A stretch of 46,722 bases of DNA, from positions 1 through 46,722 of the IMG/VR virus record IMGVR_UViG_3300021961_000162. One strand, given 5' to 3'. The DNA comes from a virus. A model generated the notes under the pieces. The model did not search any database, had not been told where the DNA came from, and worked only from the letters and a program-made list of their open reading frames with translations. Shown here piece after piece: positions 17,339 through 29,400 of this stretch; the first letter of the stretch is position 1; each line of letters begins with the position of its first letter. The position numbers and the translations under genes were made by a program.

Positions 17339-20300
17339 TTAAACTGTAGCAATTACTCTCAGATTTTCTATTTGTGGAACATATGAAGTGTTTGTACCTG
17401 TCATAATAATTTTTACCTGGAATCCATTGAATAAAGGTAAATTATTTGCTGTAAATTCATAAGATCCTAGATCAGTAATTGTAGTTGATGGAACCACAAT
17501 TTTATCCGGTCTTCCATTGTTATTTGCAGGATCAATAACTTCATCATTTTCATCTAGGTTATCATATCCTGGGAATAATTCATAGAGTTGTTTTGATGGA
17601 TCAGAATCGGATCTAAACAATCTATACATTACTCTAATATCGTTACTTGAATGTCTATATGCATCAAATAGTACTTTTAGATTATCAGAACTCTTCTCCA
17701 ATTTAACTATTTTGGTAACATAACTAGCAATACTAGGATCAAACAATAAAGAATTAACTCTAGAATCGGTAGAATAATCACTAACCTTGGAATTTATTCT
17801 ATTGGAAGTAGTTATTACATTGACTCTTTCCAAGTCAATCATTGGAGAAACTTTATCATCATCAGTTGAAAGAGTAAACTCCATAGTAAATGATTTTTTG
17901 CCAGGATAACTTGTTAAATACTGATTTTCATTAACTTGTGAACAAATTATTCTTGGAGTAGTTAAGTAATTATTTGAGGTCAGTGATACAGATTCAAATC
18001 CTTGATCAATAAAGGCCGTTTGACTATTATTGTCTGGTGAACTTCCTGAGAATGTTCTAATTTTTGCATCAATGCTGGTTTCTGGTGGAATCAATGTTCC
18101 AATATTTGGTCTAATTATATTGAAAGGTATATTTTGAGTTGCTTTTGGAGTTTTATTTGATTGTATTAGTGCTAGTGGATTATAAGATCCACAAGTCTTA
18201 TCTTGATTGAAATGTAATTCTGGGAAAGAATTTGCGTTTCCTGTAGTTCTATCTGTACCATTGGCACTCATATCAACTTTAATCCAATAATAATCCGTAT
18301 CAGCAGGATAAGTATTATAATCAGTAAATCCAAATGAATGTGTCTTATTGATTCTTCTTAGAGATACGCCATTTAATTCATACTTAAATACAGCATCAGA
18401 TTTTGTATGCAGTGTTGGTGTAGTTGAGTCTATTCCTCTTGTTATTCCGGTGAGTGTTTTGGCAGAAGTATTAATTCCAGTATATCTTATTATTTCATCA
18501 TCTATCAAAACATATCCTGGATTCAAAGCAGAAATAGGAAGATTTTCAAAGCTGGTAAAAATGCCCACTGCACTGACACCAATATTTGCTGTAGATGATG
18601 CGGAATAATTTGCATTAAGTGTTCTTGGTTTTATATTAGATTCAATACTACTAATAGTAACAAAATCATTTATGGAATACATTCCATGATTTCTGTGAGT
18701 TACTTTGAAGTGTAGTCCATCTGCCAAATTCTCAATATAATTTACAGTAGCATTTGTAAGTAGTGTAGTTCCACTAGTACCAACATAAATGAGTTCAGAA
18801 ACAGCATCTTGATTTACTTGTCCTTGAACCCTATCAAGAATGAGAGAGTTGAAAGCAGAAATAACTCCAACATTTTCTGGTATAGATAAAATCAAATTTC
18901 TGCCCAATCCACTGGTTTCTGAATAATTGACTCTCAGAGAATCGCCAAAAGAATATCCAGTTCCACCAACGGATACGGTTGCAGCAACAGCTACTGATCC
19001 ATCAATAGTAATATTTACTTTTGCACCGCTACCTCTTCCTGTTAAAGAAACAAGACTTACATTTGAGTACGTTCTACTTGAATCTGTAAATCCAAATCCG
19101 GGATTTGTAATTGTTAGTTCACTTGAAACACCGATAGATCCCAAAACATTATCTAATTTTGCACTAAAATTAGGATTGTTTTCTTGAAGAATAGTAATTC
19201 CTGGAGTTAAATTAGATTGTTCAGTTGAGGTAAAACTCTTTGCAGTTCCAACTAAAACTCTGTTAGATAAACATCTAATTGGATTTTGCTTGAGAGTTGC
19301 TACTTGTTTGTTACCGATATCTAATTGTGGATTGTAGAATCTAACCGTGGAAGATCCTTTATAGAACTTAGCTCTATAAAGTTTCATTTTCAAATCTTCT
19401 AGTTGACTTGGATCCCAAGTTGCGCCGTTTTGCGACTTGAACAGTGATCCTAATAGTGGTTGTTGAGATACCAATATTTTTTCGGACTCTGCTTTATTGA
19501 TTGTACTAATGTCTTCTTCTCCCATTCTGGAAATATAAACGGTATAAGCGTTTGAAGCTGACAGTAGAACTACGCAATATGCTTGTCCAGGATCTAAGTA
19601 TACTGGAGATGGGAACGTAAATGTAGTTGGAACACTTCCATCATCAGATATTTTTACCTTAGATGGACTCAATACAATTTCGCCAAAAGGAACAATAGTT
19701 GTAGTAGGCAAACCAGTTTGCATGGTTCTGATTTGCATCGTTATTGGCAACTCGTTCGTATCTTTTGTTTTGAAGTATACATCACATTTTGTGATATAAA
19801 CTCCATTGGCATCTACGACTTCAAATGATTGAGCAAGAGGATCAACCCATTTTGTTTGTGTTTTAACCTTTGTCTTAAAGGTAGTATTTGCCACTAAGGA
19901 AGTGCTTGATTCGGTTAGTGTTTGTTCCTTACTTAGAGTGGTTTTTTCTACTTTTGCATTTTTAATTTTTAAAGTAACATCTTCAACATTATTAAGAGTT
20001 CCTGCAGAAGTAAATTTGCCGTCTGCAGAACTTCCAACTGTACCTACTACTGTAGAATTTGTTTTACTAGAAGTTAGGGTAAAAGTCTTTGGACCAGTTT
20101 CAAATTTTGGATTTGATGGGAGTTTGGAATCTGGAATAAACAGAGATCCCAGTACACTTCCCGCTTTATCAGTAATTAATCTGACATTGGATATAGTAGC
20201 AACTGCTCCACTAGATTTTCCAGTCAATTTCATGTTTTTAACAACATATCCATAGAAACCGGAAGCGGTTTGCAATTGTAGAGAAGCCGTGTCTACATTG

Positions 20301-23300
20301 AGAAGTGTGGAAGTGGTAGAATAGGATGTTGATACGTTTTCAGAAGTATTATATGGATTTTGAGTAAATTTTTCATCAGGGCTATTATATGGACCATACT
20401 TGTGATCGGCTTTTGCTAATCTAAGACTAATGGATACAGAACCAGATGTTCCCGTGACAGTTTCGCCCAGCTGGAAAGTTCCTGAAACCATCTTTATTTC
20501 AAGAAGTTTTGGAATGATATATTTGGACATATCAACATTATCAAAGAATGGATAAACCTGTGTATTAGGTTTCATTCTCTTTGCGATAAATTCAATATTT
20601 CTACTTCTTAGAGTTAAAATCGTATCTGTTGAAACAACACTTGGACCAAGTGGTATTTCATCCCATTTTTCACTAACCTTATATTGAATTCCCTTTGCGG
20701 TTTGTTGTGTTGTTTTTTCTGTAGTTACATTTGTAAACTTCGTGTATTGATCTTGAATCGTTGTCTTTGTTGTAATTGGAATACCCTTTCCACTAACATA
20801 TGATCCTTTTTGAGTATTGGTATCTGTTACTTTAGATCCAACTAATAGACTTCCCATTGACTGGGTGTTGGTTACTTTTTCTCCCGTCCAGGTAGTTTCC
20901 CAAGCTCCCCACTCAATAGGAGAAAGTCCAGTATTAGTATCAATAGAGTATTGTTCAATAGTATCATTATAATTTCCTTCAATATTTTTAACTTTTTCTA
21001 CAGTGCTTGTTTCTATCCAAGTATCAGATTCGGGATCTAAAGTAATGTCTCCAATCCAATTAACAACGTGGAATGGATTGACATTTTCAACTCTGGTAGC
21101 AAACTTATTTTCTACATAAACGACATGAGAATATTTTAACGTTACGGTTTTTCCTTTTTTTACAACGTTCGGAGAACCCAAATTTGAAACATAGTTATAA
21201 TCTGCAGTAGGATTAGAAGTGCTAGCTACTCCAACTATTGCTTCAGATCCCAATAATAAATCAAGAGATGTTGTGTAATGTTGGGGTCTAAGAATACCAT
21301 TCGCTGTATCAATACTACATTTGTAAGAAGGATCGGAAAGATTTCCCGAAAGAGCACTCTTAAAATTATCTACAAAAAATCCGCACTTAAATTTATCAAG
21401 TCCAGTAGTAGTATCTTTTATTGTTAAAGATTTGGTTTCACTTTCAAGTAAAGAAAGAGAAGTATAATATTCAACATTCTTAATTCTATTTTCAAGAGAT
21501 TGAATGTCTTTCATTCTGAATCTCTTATGTGATACATTATTAATAATTACATTTTTAATATTATAGACATATGGTGGTAGTTTAATAGTTGCTACCTCTA
21601 GAGCATTGTCTAACGTATTTGGAGTCTTAGGATCTAAAGAAGGTACTCCAGAATTTATTACAAATTTGCCATCTTTTGTTAAGAATAACTTATCTATTCT
21701 ACCAACGTAATAATAGTAAGATATATTTAAATTTTTATCTTTTGCAAATAAATGTGGTGATGAGTTTGTTTGCGATTGGAAATTCCTTGCATCAAATTCA
21801 AATGGAGATGAAGTAGCGGAAGAGGGATCATAAGGAGAAACTCTTGGTCTAACATCAATAATGTCACTACCGGAAATTCCATCAACGAAAACCATATCAT
21901 TTTTATATCTTGCAATATCATATGAATTTACACTTACAAAATCACCATCGTCATTATCTTCAAATACATAATGATCAAAGACAATTTTCAGTTTTTTAGT
22001 AGGAATTGAATTTTCTTCTTTTCTAGTAATGAATGAATAGTCTGCATAATCGGATCTTTGTCCAGGATCTAGAACAAAGTCATCAACAATATTTCTATCT
22101 CCTTCAACAAAACTTAAAACAACGGCAGTTATATTTGATTCTTTAAAAGTTACAGTTTCTCCATTTATGAAAGAATTTTCATTTAAATAAATAAACTCTA
22201 TTTCATTGGTGCCATTATTAGACACCAAAAGAGCGGTTGTGTTGCTATCGGATCCTACAATTTTCTCGCCTTGAACACTATTAAGTATATTTGAACTTAA
22301 GTCGCTGAGAATTAGTTTTGGTAGATCTGGATCATTTTCATCATTTGCTTCATAAATCGCATATACATTAGCAACATCTGGTACATTAAGAGAAATATCG
22401 GTATCTTGAACTCTAGTTCCATAATAAGCGTTATATGTTAAACCATCGCCAAGAGTGGTTGATCCAATTCCAGAAGATGTTTTTGAAGATTTATCAACAA
22501 TAAGAGTTGAACACTTAGAAAATACTTTATTTCTGGATTTAACATTTTCTTTTTTAAACGTAACTGTCAATAGAGCGCTTCCATTTTCACTTATATTTGT
22601 TAAGTTAATGGTGTTTCCACTTACAGAAAGTTTTTGATCATTAAGAGACTCAACATTTCCAGAAGAAGTAAATGTCAGTGTATAATCTTCCTCATCAAAG
22701 GGTTCTAAAGAGTAACTAGAATCCGACTCTAAAGCATTACTATAAGTACCAGAAGAAACAGTAATTGGATAAGTTCTTCTAATAACAATATCACTTCCAG
22801 TAAAATCAATGTTGGAAACATTATTATACTGAAGTTTTGAATATAAGTATGCTTGATTATTATTAATAATATCTGTTGTTGCTTTATAAAGGTTAGTAAC
22901 AGTTAGAGTTGATGATGGTAGAGATCCATTACTTACATTAGAAACACTAGTTGTTGCTTCAACAGTTATTGAATTTCCTGTAGTTGAAACAGACTTTACC
23001 CTATTATAACTTACAAGTGTATCCGATGGTTTTGCATATGCTACTATATCTCCAGTTTTTATTCCAACGACAAAGGTGTTATTTGCCGAAGTTACAGTAC
23101 TAACACCCCCAGATCCTGTTGTGATAGTAAATGAAGCTCCTGGTGTTGAAAGATAACTGAATTTTGAAAGTATAGGATCGGCAGTAAATGAGACTCCAGA
23201 TGTACCAACAATTTGGTGAATATCAGATACATCATAATCTCTAACTGATGTTATTATTCTGGAATTTTGTTCCCCATTAATTTTTATTGATTCATTCTGA

Positions 23301-24847
23301 GAAAAAGTTCCATTAACTTGGTAAAGAACTAGTTGTGATTTGTTTGAAACACTATCAACAAGATACCCAGAAGCTCCACTGTTTGATCCTTCAATAAAAG
23401 CGGGTGTTGATAAAGTTATAGTTGAGTTTAATTGCAAATAGTTATAAGTTTGAACATCGTACAATGAAACTTGGAATTTTGTAGCATCATTTTGATATTC
23501 CGCATTCTTGAGTTTAAAATCATAAACTCTACCCACACCAATAGGTATTCCAGATGCACTACCTGGAGATGAAGTTCTGTTTGAATAGAACGAAACAATA
23601 GAAGTTGATCCGAATCCAACCGGAACCGATCCATATACATTATTTACTTCTAATTGTTTTCCTAGAGTAAATGGAATATTTTCATTTTTAGAATATTCAG
23701 TTGTTCTTGGTTTAGATACATCCAATGATGTGGTATCTAGGGTTTCAATTTCATATCCCCTTACATAAGCTTTTCCTGGAGCAATCTGCAGAGTTAACAG
23801 ATCATCGGAAGGTATATTTCCAGATTTTGTAATTTGATTTTCAAAGTATACTCCATTATTTCCAGAGTTATCATTTAAGCATTCCTTAGCCACAGACTTA
23901 AATGGAATGATGTAATAATCTCCAGATTCATCATATGTTCTTCTTGCTAATTCATCTCTTATTAAATTATAATTCGTATCTTTTACAAATTTTTGAATTA
24001 CACCATTTTCTACTCTGATTAATTCTATAAAATTTTCGTCATTAAAGTCATCAAGACTTTTTTTAATCAACTCTGTTGAAATTTTAAGTCTGTCAGCACC
24101 AGGCGCCGCAAAGTTTGAGAATCCTCTAGCATTATCATAAAGGTCTGGATTATTTTGTGATGCTACTTCTACGGTCTCATTGACAAAAAGACCTATTCTG
24201 TAAGATGGGGTGCTTGAATATTGGTCAAGAATTATTGTTTGAGCAGGAACTTCTACAAAAAATCCTCTTATAAAGAAAACTCCAGTTTCAATCTTTGCAG
24301 CTGATCCGGTTCCAGTTGCATTGGAGATTAAACACGTAGCAAAAGTTGAATTTTCTCTAATCGTTGATAGTCCATAATCTAAATCTTCTAATAAAATTAA
24401 ATTTTCTCCATCAACAAATTCCGATGAACCAAAATCAGTTTCACTTGATCCTTGATACTTAACATATAAAGTATAGACTCCAATTTCGGACTCAGAATCA
24501 GTAATATAATTTTCTATTATTGCCTTTACTCCGCTTGTTTCTCCTTTAATATATTTTCCTACTAATAAAGAAATATAAGCAGCTACTGGAATTCCTAAAT
24601 GGCTGGCATCAATACGAACATAAAAATAGTCATCATCATAAGCGGATTGACCAGGAATAACTACAGAACCTTCTTTAAAGAAGTGTTTTCCAAACTTTTC
24701 TACTTGATCTTGTAAGATTGACTGTAAAGTTGTAAGTTCTCTAGCCTGAATTGGAATTCCTGGCTTAAACAACACTCTATGATAATTCTTTGACGAATTA
24801 TAATCGTCAAAGTATGGTGATGCATTTAGGTTGGTATTTTGTGCCAT
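17339..24847 (-). CDS. Giant DUF4815-type virion structural protein
   Basis: A 2,502-residue protein. The N-terminus (SPYFDDYNSSKNYHRVLFKPG, then IQARELTTLQSILQDQVEKFG) is the hallmark of the DUF4815 domain of large marine phage structural proteins. Further marks are DYADYSFITRKEE and YYYVGRIDKLFLTKDGKF, then RFRMKDIQSLENRIKNVEYY at about residue 1105, and NPFHVVNWIGDITLDPESDTW near 1265. A GxGY pair (NPGFGFTDSS, GGTGYSFGDSL) occurs at about 1920-1980. The end holds a conserved-looking block with SPMIDLERVNVITTSNRIN. It follows gp8 by six bases, and GGAG in the gp8 end can serve as its ribosome site. In T4 this slot holds gp9 and gp10, which link fibres to the wedge; equivalence is plausible but not shown. 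Confidence 0.85.
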   Translation of the reverse strand: MAQNTNLNASPYFDDYNSSKNYHRVLFKPGIPIQARELTTLQSILQDQVEKFGKHFFKEGSVVIPGQSAYDDDYFYVRIDASHLGIPVAAYISLLVGKYIKGETSGVKAIIENYITDSESEIGVYTLYVKYQGSSETDFGSSEFVDGENLILLEDLDYGLSTIRENSTFATCLISNATGTGSAAKIETGVFFIRGFFVEVPAQTIILDQYSSTPSYRIGLFVNETVEVASQNNPDLYDNARGFSNFAAPGADRLKISTELIKKSLDDFNDENFIELIRVENGVIQKFVKDTNYNLIRDELARRTYDESGDYYIIPFKSVAKECLNDNSGNNGVYFENQITKSGNIPSDDLLTLQIAPGKAYVRGYEIETLDTTSLDVSKPRTTEYSKNENIPFTLGKQLEVNNVYGSVPVGFGSTSIVSFYSNRTSSPGSASGIPIGVGRVYDFKLKNAEYQNDATKFQVSLYDVQTYNYLQLNSTITLSTPAFIEGSNSGASGYLVDSVSNKSQLVLYQVNGTFSQNESIKINGEQNSRIITSVRDYDVSDIHQIVGTSGVSFTADPILSKFSYLSTPGASFTITTGSGGVSTVTSANNTFVVGIKTGDIVAYAKPSDTLVSYNRVKSVSTTGNSITVEATTSVSNVSNGSLPSSTLTVTNLYKATTDIINNNQAYLYSKLQYNNVSNIDFTGSDIVIRRTYPITVSSGTYSNALESDSSYSLEPFDEEDYTLTFTSSGNVESLNDQKLSVSGNTINLTNISENGSALLTVTFKKENVKSRNKVFSKCSTLIVDKSSKTSSGIGSTTLGDGLTYNAYYGTRVQDTDISLNVPDVANVYAIYEANDENDPDLPKLILSDLSSNILNSVQGEKIVGSDSNTTALLVSNNGTNEIEFIYLNENSFINGETVTFKESNITAVVLSFVEGDRNIVDDFVLDPGQRSDYADYSFITRKEENSIPTKKLKIVFDHYVFEDNDDGDFVSVNSYDIARYKNDMVFVDGISGSDIIDVRPRVSPYDPSSATSSPFEFDARNFQSQTNSSPHLFAKDKNLNISYYYYVGRIDKLFLTKDGKFVINSGVPSLDPKTPNTLDNALEVATIKLPPYVYNIKNVIINNVSHKRFRMKDIQSLENRIKNVEYYTSLSLLESETKSLTIKDTTTGLDKFKCGFFVDNFKSALSGNLSDPSYKCSIDTANGILRPQHYTTSLDLLLGSEAIVGVASTSNPTADYNYVSNLGSPNVVKKGKTVTLKYSHVVYVENKFATRVENVNPFHVVNWIGDITLDPESDTWIETSTVEKVKNIEGNYNDTIEQYSIDTNTGLSPIEWGAWETTWTGEKVTNTQSMGSLLVGSKVTDTNTQKGSYVSGKGIPITTKTTIQDQYTKFTNVTTEKTTQQTAKGIQYKVSEKWDEIPLGPSVVSTDTILTLRSRNIEFIAKRMKPNTQVYPFFDNVDMSKYIIPKLLEIKMVSGTFQLGETVTGTSGSVSISLRLAKADHKYGPYNSPDEKFTQNPYNTSENVSTSYSTTSTLLNVDTASLQLQTASGFYGYVVKNMKLTGKSSGAVATISNVRLITDKAGSVLGSLFIPDSKLPSNPKFETGPKTFTLTSSKTNSTVVGTVGSSADGKFTSAGTLNNVEDVTLKIKNAKVEKTTLSKEQTLTESSTSLVANTTFKTKVKTQTKWVDPLAQSFEVVDANGVYITKCDVYFKTKDTNELPITMQIRTMQTGLPTTTIVPFGEIVLSPSKVKISDDGSVPTTFTFPSPVYLDPGQAYCVVLLSASNAYTVYISRMGEEDISTINKAESEKILVSQQPLLGSLFKSQNGATWDPSQLEDLKMKLYRAKFYKGSSTVRFYNPQLDIGNKQVATLKQNPIRCLSNRVLVGTAKSFTSTEQSNLTPGITILQENNPNFSAKLDNVLGSIGVSSELTITNPGFGFTDSSRTYSNVSLVSLTGRGSGAKVNITIDGSVAVAATVSVGGTGYSFGDSLRVNYSETSGLGRNLILSIPENVGVISAFNSLILDRVQGQVNQDAVSELIYVGTSGTTLLTNATVNYIENLADGLHFKVTHRNHGMYSINDFVTISSIESNIKPRTLNANYSASSTANIGVSAVGIFTSFENLPISALNPGYVLIDDEIIRYTGINTSAKTLTGITRGIDSTTPTLHTKSDAVFKYELNGVSLRRINKTHSFGFTDYNTYPADTDYYWIKVDMSANGTDRTTGNANSFPELHFNQDKTCGSYNPLALIQSNKTPKATQNIPFNIIRPNIGTLIPPETSIDAKIRTFSGSSPDNNSQTAFIDQGFESVSLTSNNYLTTPRIICSQVNENQYLTSYPGKKSFTMEFTLSTDDDKVSPMIDLERVNVITTSNRINSKVSDYSTDSRVNSLLFDPSIASYVTKIVKLEKSSDNLKVLFDAYRHSSNDIRVMYRLFRSDSDPSKQLYELFPGYDNLDENDEVIDPANNNGRPDKIVVPSTTITDLGSYEFTANNLPLFNGFQVKIIMTGTNTSYVPQIENLRVIATV

Positions 24848-24853
24848 TTTGAT

Positions 24854-26449
24854 TTAGAACTCCAGTACAACTTTGATATCTTCTTTTTGGCTAGATGATC
24901 TAGGAATTGGTTGTCTATTGTCTATGTAGACAATCTCACCAGATTTTTTATTGAATTCTGCGGATCCTATTCCAGATACAAAATCAATACCCAACTGGTA
25001 TATCTTATTATTTATTGTGGTGGTTATACCGTTAAAGTTTGTATCAATGGAAAGAGCGGGTCCAATTATAGAAGAACAGTCAATTGTAGTTCCATACCCA
25101 ACATCTGGTTCAGAAGTAAACTTAATAATTTTAAATGCGGACTCACTAGAAGCTAATCCTGTTGGTTGATAATATTTCAATACACCAGTGATGGAATCCC
25201 AAGAAGCAACATATCCAATAGCGGTTGAACCTAGTCCAACTGTTTGTTTAATAATAGAATCAACACCATATGTAGTATTAGTTGTAACCCCGGACAACTT
25301 TAAGGATTCTAATCCACTAACCAAAGAAACATCCAGAACTTGAGTTGCACTATTTGGTATAGTTGGATTTTTCATTATACCAACTCTAGCGAAATCATTT
25401 CCCAAGATTATATCTGGATTACTTTCCAAAGTTTCAAATCTTGAATAAAGAAGAACTCTATAAGCTCCAAGTTCTCGGTAAACATCATAACCATGACCAC
25501 CCTTTGGAGGAATAACAACGTTAAATGAAGCCAAAGATGTGGTTCCTATTCCAGTATTTGTTAACGCATTTATTGGACCTCCGATTTCAGACCCAGGAGC
25601 TCCCTGATAAAGTTGAACAGTTCCATATGTATACCCAGAACCACCATCAGTTACAAATATTTCAGATACTTTGCCAAAAGAATCAATAGTAACTGTAGCT
25701 TTTCCACCAGCACCATCTCCAAGAATAGGTACATTTGAAAAAGAAGTTGAAATTGGTTGATATCCAGATCCCCTATCATTGATTAAGACTACTTCAACCT
25801 TTCCATCTATTGCATTATTTTTTGTAGATATACTTTCACCTTCCAGTCCCCAATTTTCTGGAACTGGAATATATTCAATTGAATCAAATTTTACTATTTC
25901 TGATGGTTTAATGGTATAAAGATATTTCCAAATATATCCATCTCCACTAGTTCCAGCAGCTCTTGGTTCCAAGTCAACGAATGTTGGTTGGTCATAAGAT
26001 GGTCTACCTTTTGGGTTTTCTGGATCCGTTCCGTTCTGTAAGCAGATATAAACCCTTAGATCTTCATTAATTACATAATAGTTTGATTCATATAATGAAG
26101 TTGATGCGGAAACGGGGGTGGTGTTATATACATTATAATCATGTCTATACATTTCAAATGTATTTCCAGCAACCCATTCAACTTTTCTTACAAGTCTCCT
26201 CACATCTTGAGGAGTTACTTGTTTCATTGCAATTATAGTTTGTTTTATTTCGTTCTCCTCTTTAAACCCATCTAAAGGTGATGGAACATTTGTATTCCAA
26301 GTAGGAGAACCTCCCGACTGAACTGAAAGAGAGTTCGGTTGGCCAATAAAAGTATAATATTTATCAGTAGTACTGGCGGCACCAGTAACATTCTTGATAA
26401 AATTCTCAGCATTCAATATTCTGAATTGATCTGATATAATTGCAGGCAT
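24854..26449 (-). CDS. gp8: Baseplate wedge protein gp8
   Basis: The C-terminus (GEIVYIDNRQPIPRSSSQKEDIKVVLEF) aligns by eye with the T4 gp8 end (GEMIYMENRPPI...EEINILFTF). The N-terminal half has the expected YTFIGQP..W, VRRLVRKVEWVAG, VYICLQN and GDGYIWKYLYTI..EIVKFDSIEYIPVP blocks. In T4, two gp8 copies sit in each wedge and contact gp7 and gp10. This protein has 531 residues against 334 in T4; much of the extra length lies in the middle, where two GxGY units (NDRGSGYQP, TDGGSGYTYG) have been added. Start ATG 26449 follows a NATAAATA element by 20 bases; no strong ribosome site is seen. Confidence 0.93.
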   Translation of the reverse strand: MPAIISDQFRILNAENFIKNVTGAASTTDKYYTFIGQPNSLSVQSGGSPTWNTNVPSPLDGFKEENEIKQTIIAMKQVTPQDVRRLVRKVEWVAGNTFEMYRHDYNVYNTTPVSASTSLYESNYYVINEDLRVYICLQNGTDPENPKGRPSYDQPTFVDLEPRAAGTSGDGYIWKYLYTIKPSEIVKFDSIEYIPVPENWGLEGESISTKNNAIDGKVEVVLINDRGSGYQPISTSFSNVPILGDGAGGKATVTIDSFGKVSEIFVTDGGSGYTYGTVQLYQGAPGSEIGGPINALTNTGIGTTSLASFNVVIPPKGGHGYDVYRELGAYRVLLYSRFETLESNPDIILGNDFARVGIMKNPTIPNSATQVLDVSLVSGLESLKLSGVTTNTTYGVDSIIKQTVGLGSTAIGYVASWDSITGVLKYYQPTGLASSESAFKIIKFTSEPDVGYGTTIDCSSIIGPALSIDTNFNGITTTINNKIYQLGIDFVSGIGSAEFNKKSGEIVYIDNRQPIPRSSSQKEDIKVVLEF

Positions 26450-26469
26450 TTTAGTAAAACTTTTTTAGT

Positions 26470-26477
26470 TATTTATT
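26470..26477 (-). promoter_or_regulatory. Variant late promoter in front of gp8
   Basis: The minus strand reads AATAAATA in the 34-base gap between gp7 and gp8, followed by ACTAAAAA as at 17122. It lies 20 bases before the gp8 ATG and would let gp8 and the DUF4815 gene be transcribed independently of the 14-kb gp7 gene. Confidence 0.5.
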
Positions 26478-26483
26478 TAAAAA

Positions 26484-29400
26484 TTACAAACCTCTTGTTC
26501 TAAAGATTTGTGGATTGGTTGAAATTCCAGTTAGTCCGCCATTATTATAAACTTCAAATGATTTTGGATCACTGAGTATTCTATTCTGGAAATCATAGAT
26601 CTTAGACCAAGAGTATCTTCCATAGAAGTTATTAGTTCCAATTCCAGTATCAGATTCACCTCTTGCATATACATTTACATAATATGGTGGAGTTGAATTT
26701 GGAGCAGGAGCAAAGTTACAAGTTACAGTAACTATTCCTAAAGATGGTGATGTTACATTTTCAACTCTATAGACTCCATCCAAGAAGGAAACTGCTGTTC
26801 CAACAACAGAAGTTGGATAATTCGTCATTCCTCCCAAAGAGGTTGTTATTCCAGTTAGAGCATGACCAACTTGAACATTACTGTCAGTAATTACAAAGTA
26901 ATCACCTTTTGAAAGTTGACTATATGTTACTCCATAATTATTGAGGGCAGAATATCCAACACCAAGGGTACTGTTATCATAAGTCTCCGATTGAAGAATA
27001 AAATCAATCTTTGGAGTGACTGTACCGAATCCAGGAGTACCAGCAATGAAGGTGTTTATTCCTATAATTGTACCAAAATCTCCTACAACTTTAAATGATA
27101 CTATTTTTTCAGTTTTTGATGGATCTGGTTCAATTAGTACCGATGGTGGATTTTCTTCAGTATATCCAAATCCACCATTAATGATGTTAATTGAAGTAAC
27201 GATGCCATTTGTTACGGAGGCCTCTGCTGTAGCTCTGTTCAATATAGGATCTGAATAAATTGCAGTTCCTGCAGAACCAACAGCCAAATACCTACCCTCA
27301 AGACCAATGTTATCTTCAAATATGATATTATTTAAAGTATTATATTGAAGTGTTTCTCTATAGATCCAATTAGAAAGATCAAAAGAATAATATAGATTTC
27401 CAGCGGAGGTTAAAATTACATAGAAGTCTTTAAAGTAGATATCAATAATATCTTCTACTACATTATTTCCTATAGATTCAAAAGAAGATGGTCCGTTAGA
27501 TCTAAGTATTACTCCACCATTACCAACAACAATAAATCTACCATCAACAGAAATAATTTTATTAAGATTTTGTGCAACTGGACTACTTAAAGATTCCCAA
27601 ACTTGATTGTTAACAGAACCCAATATTGTTCCGTTATTAGCCACTGCAACTATCTTAGTGTTGTCAGAAGTAACATCATTAATTCTTTGAAGAGTTCCAG
27701 AGAATCTACTTGTCAAAACAGTAGTTCCTATTCCAACTCCACCAAATATTGATCCGGCAGCACCAACAACTGTCCAAGTATCAAAATATGGGGAATAGTG
27801 AGCTCCAAAAAGATCACCTGTATAAGAACTTCCCACTCTATTAATAACTCCAAGACCAGGAACAATTACTTCTTCAACCAGTGACAATTGGTTCCAAGAT
27901 CCAATTGTTAAACCATATCCGATAGACTTAGTTGCTACTGCATACTCACCTACCGCCATAAAGATATTTGTTCCACCACAAGATATAGCGTTAAATCCAA
28001 TTGTTCCCGCATATCCCACATCACCATAGTACCAATCAGATCCAGTTTCACTAAATGCATAAATGGAACTTGATCCTACAGAAACAAATACATTACCATA
28101 GTCAACGGAAGACAAATCATATGCGCTAGTAAGTCCAGTAGAATAAGTCCAATTTTTTATAGGATCTTTTCTAGTAATAGCACTCTGAGAAATTGTAACT
28201 GTTGGATTATTAGTATAAGCATAACCAACACCAGAATCATTCAAAATTAATGAAGATACTGTGGAAGCACTAGAAACTACTGATGTTGATAGAGCTGGTG
28301 AAGTTTCTCTAGTCTCAGTTACTATAATGTCTCTGAGATTTTCTGTTAGAGCATCAACCTCGGTAAATATTGGGAATGCATTATCAACATAAATCTCAGT
28401 ATCACTCGTTTCTAACTTTTTGATCAATTTTGCTGAAGGTCTAATAATACTAGACAAACTAGGTCTAGCTTTGGAATATAATGATCCATTTATAACTCTA
28501 TCTTGTTTTTGTTTTCTCCATCTAAGAGGTCTGAATTTAGTCGGATCAGTATCAATACCAACACTACTATAAGTGAAAGTATCAAATTGATCAGAAGCAA
28601 CTATTTTTTTAACTACTCTTTCAAATTGTGTGGTATCCAATAAATCATTACGATTTTCAACGATTGTAATTAAATCACCTTCCTTAATTGTTTTTGGTGG
28701 TTGAATTTCTTCAACATCTAAAGAAGAACCTCTATAATAGAATATAGAACATTTTGAGTCAGCTTTTGGAGATTCTCTAAATGAAATTCTAGATCCAAAA
28801 TAAGTATAAGAATCTCCAGGAATCTGTAATATATTGTTTATATAAACAAATATATTATTTGTAATGTCTAAATCTGACCCCTGTTCTGTTCTCAAACTCA
28901 ATATCTCTTTAACGCCACTAATAGTTACGGAAAGAGTAAACTTCTTCCTAAATCCATTGAAAGAAGGCGAGATATCATCAAATTTTATAAACTGTCCAGG
29001 ATAGAATCCAGCAAACTTATCTGTTTGTACTTCTTTGACCGTAAATGTAGCAGATTCAAATCCTCTAAAACTTACTATTCCAGACTGAGTGTAGTAATGT
29101 GTTATTGTTGATCCAGCCGAAAGGAATGTAAATTCATTTGTGGATCCAATTCCAATAACTCTGAATTCATAAGCACCGTCAGTGCTTGCATCTGGGAATC
29201 TAAGAACTCTTTGTACTGTTGGAACTTTCTTAGCATATCCACCACCATTATAATAATGGACAATTGTAGAAATTCCTGCAAGGAACTCAAACTCTGTAGA
29301 ACTATTGACAGAAGTTACAGTAAATGTATATCCATATTCAGAAGTTCCATCTGGGAATATAGTTGTAGTTAAACCTGCATAAGCAGAATTACATGTAAAT

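Noticed and set aside
17338-17352. TTG start at 17352 for the small coiled-coil gene
   Set aside because: It would overlap the DUF4815 gene and has no ribosome site; ATG 17337 fits the tight spacing seen throughout the operon.
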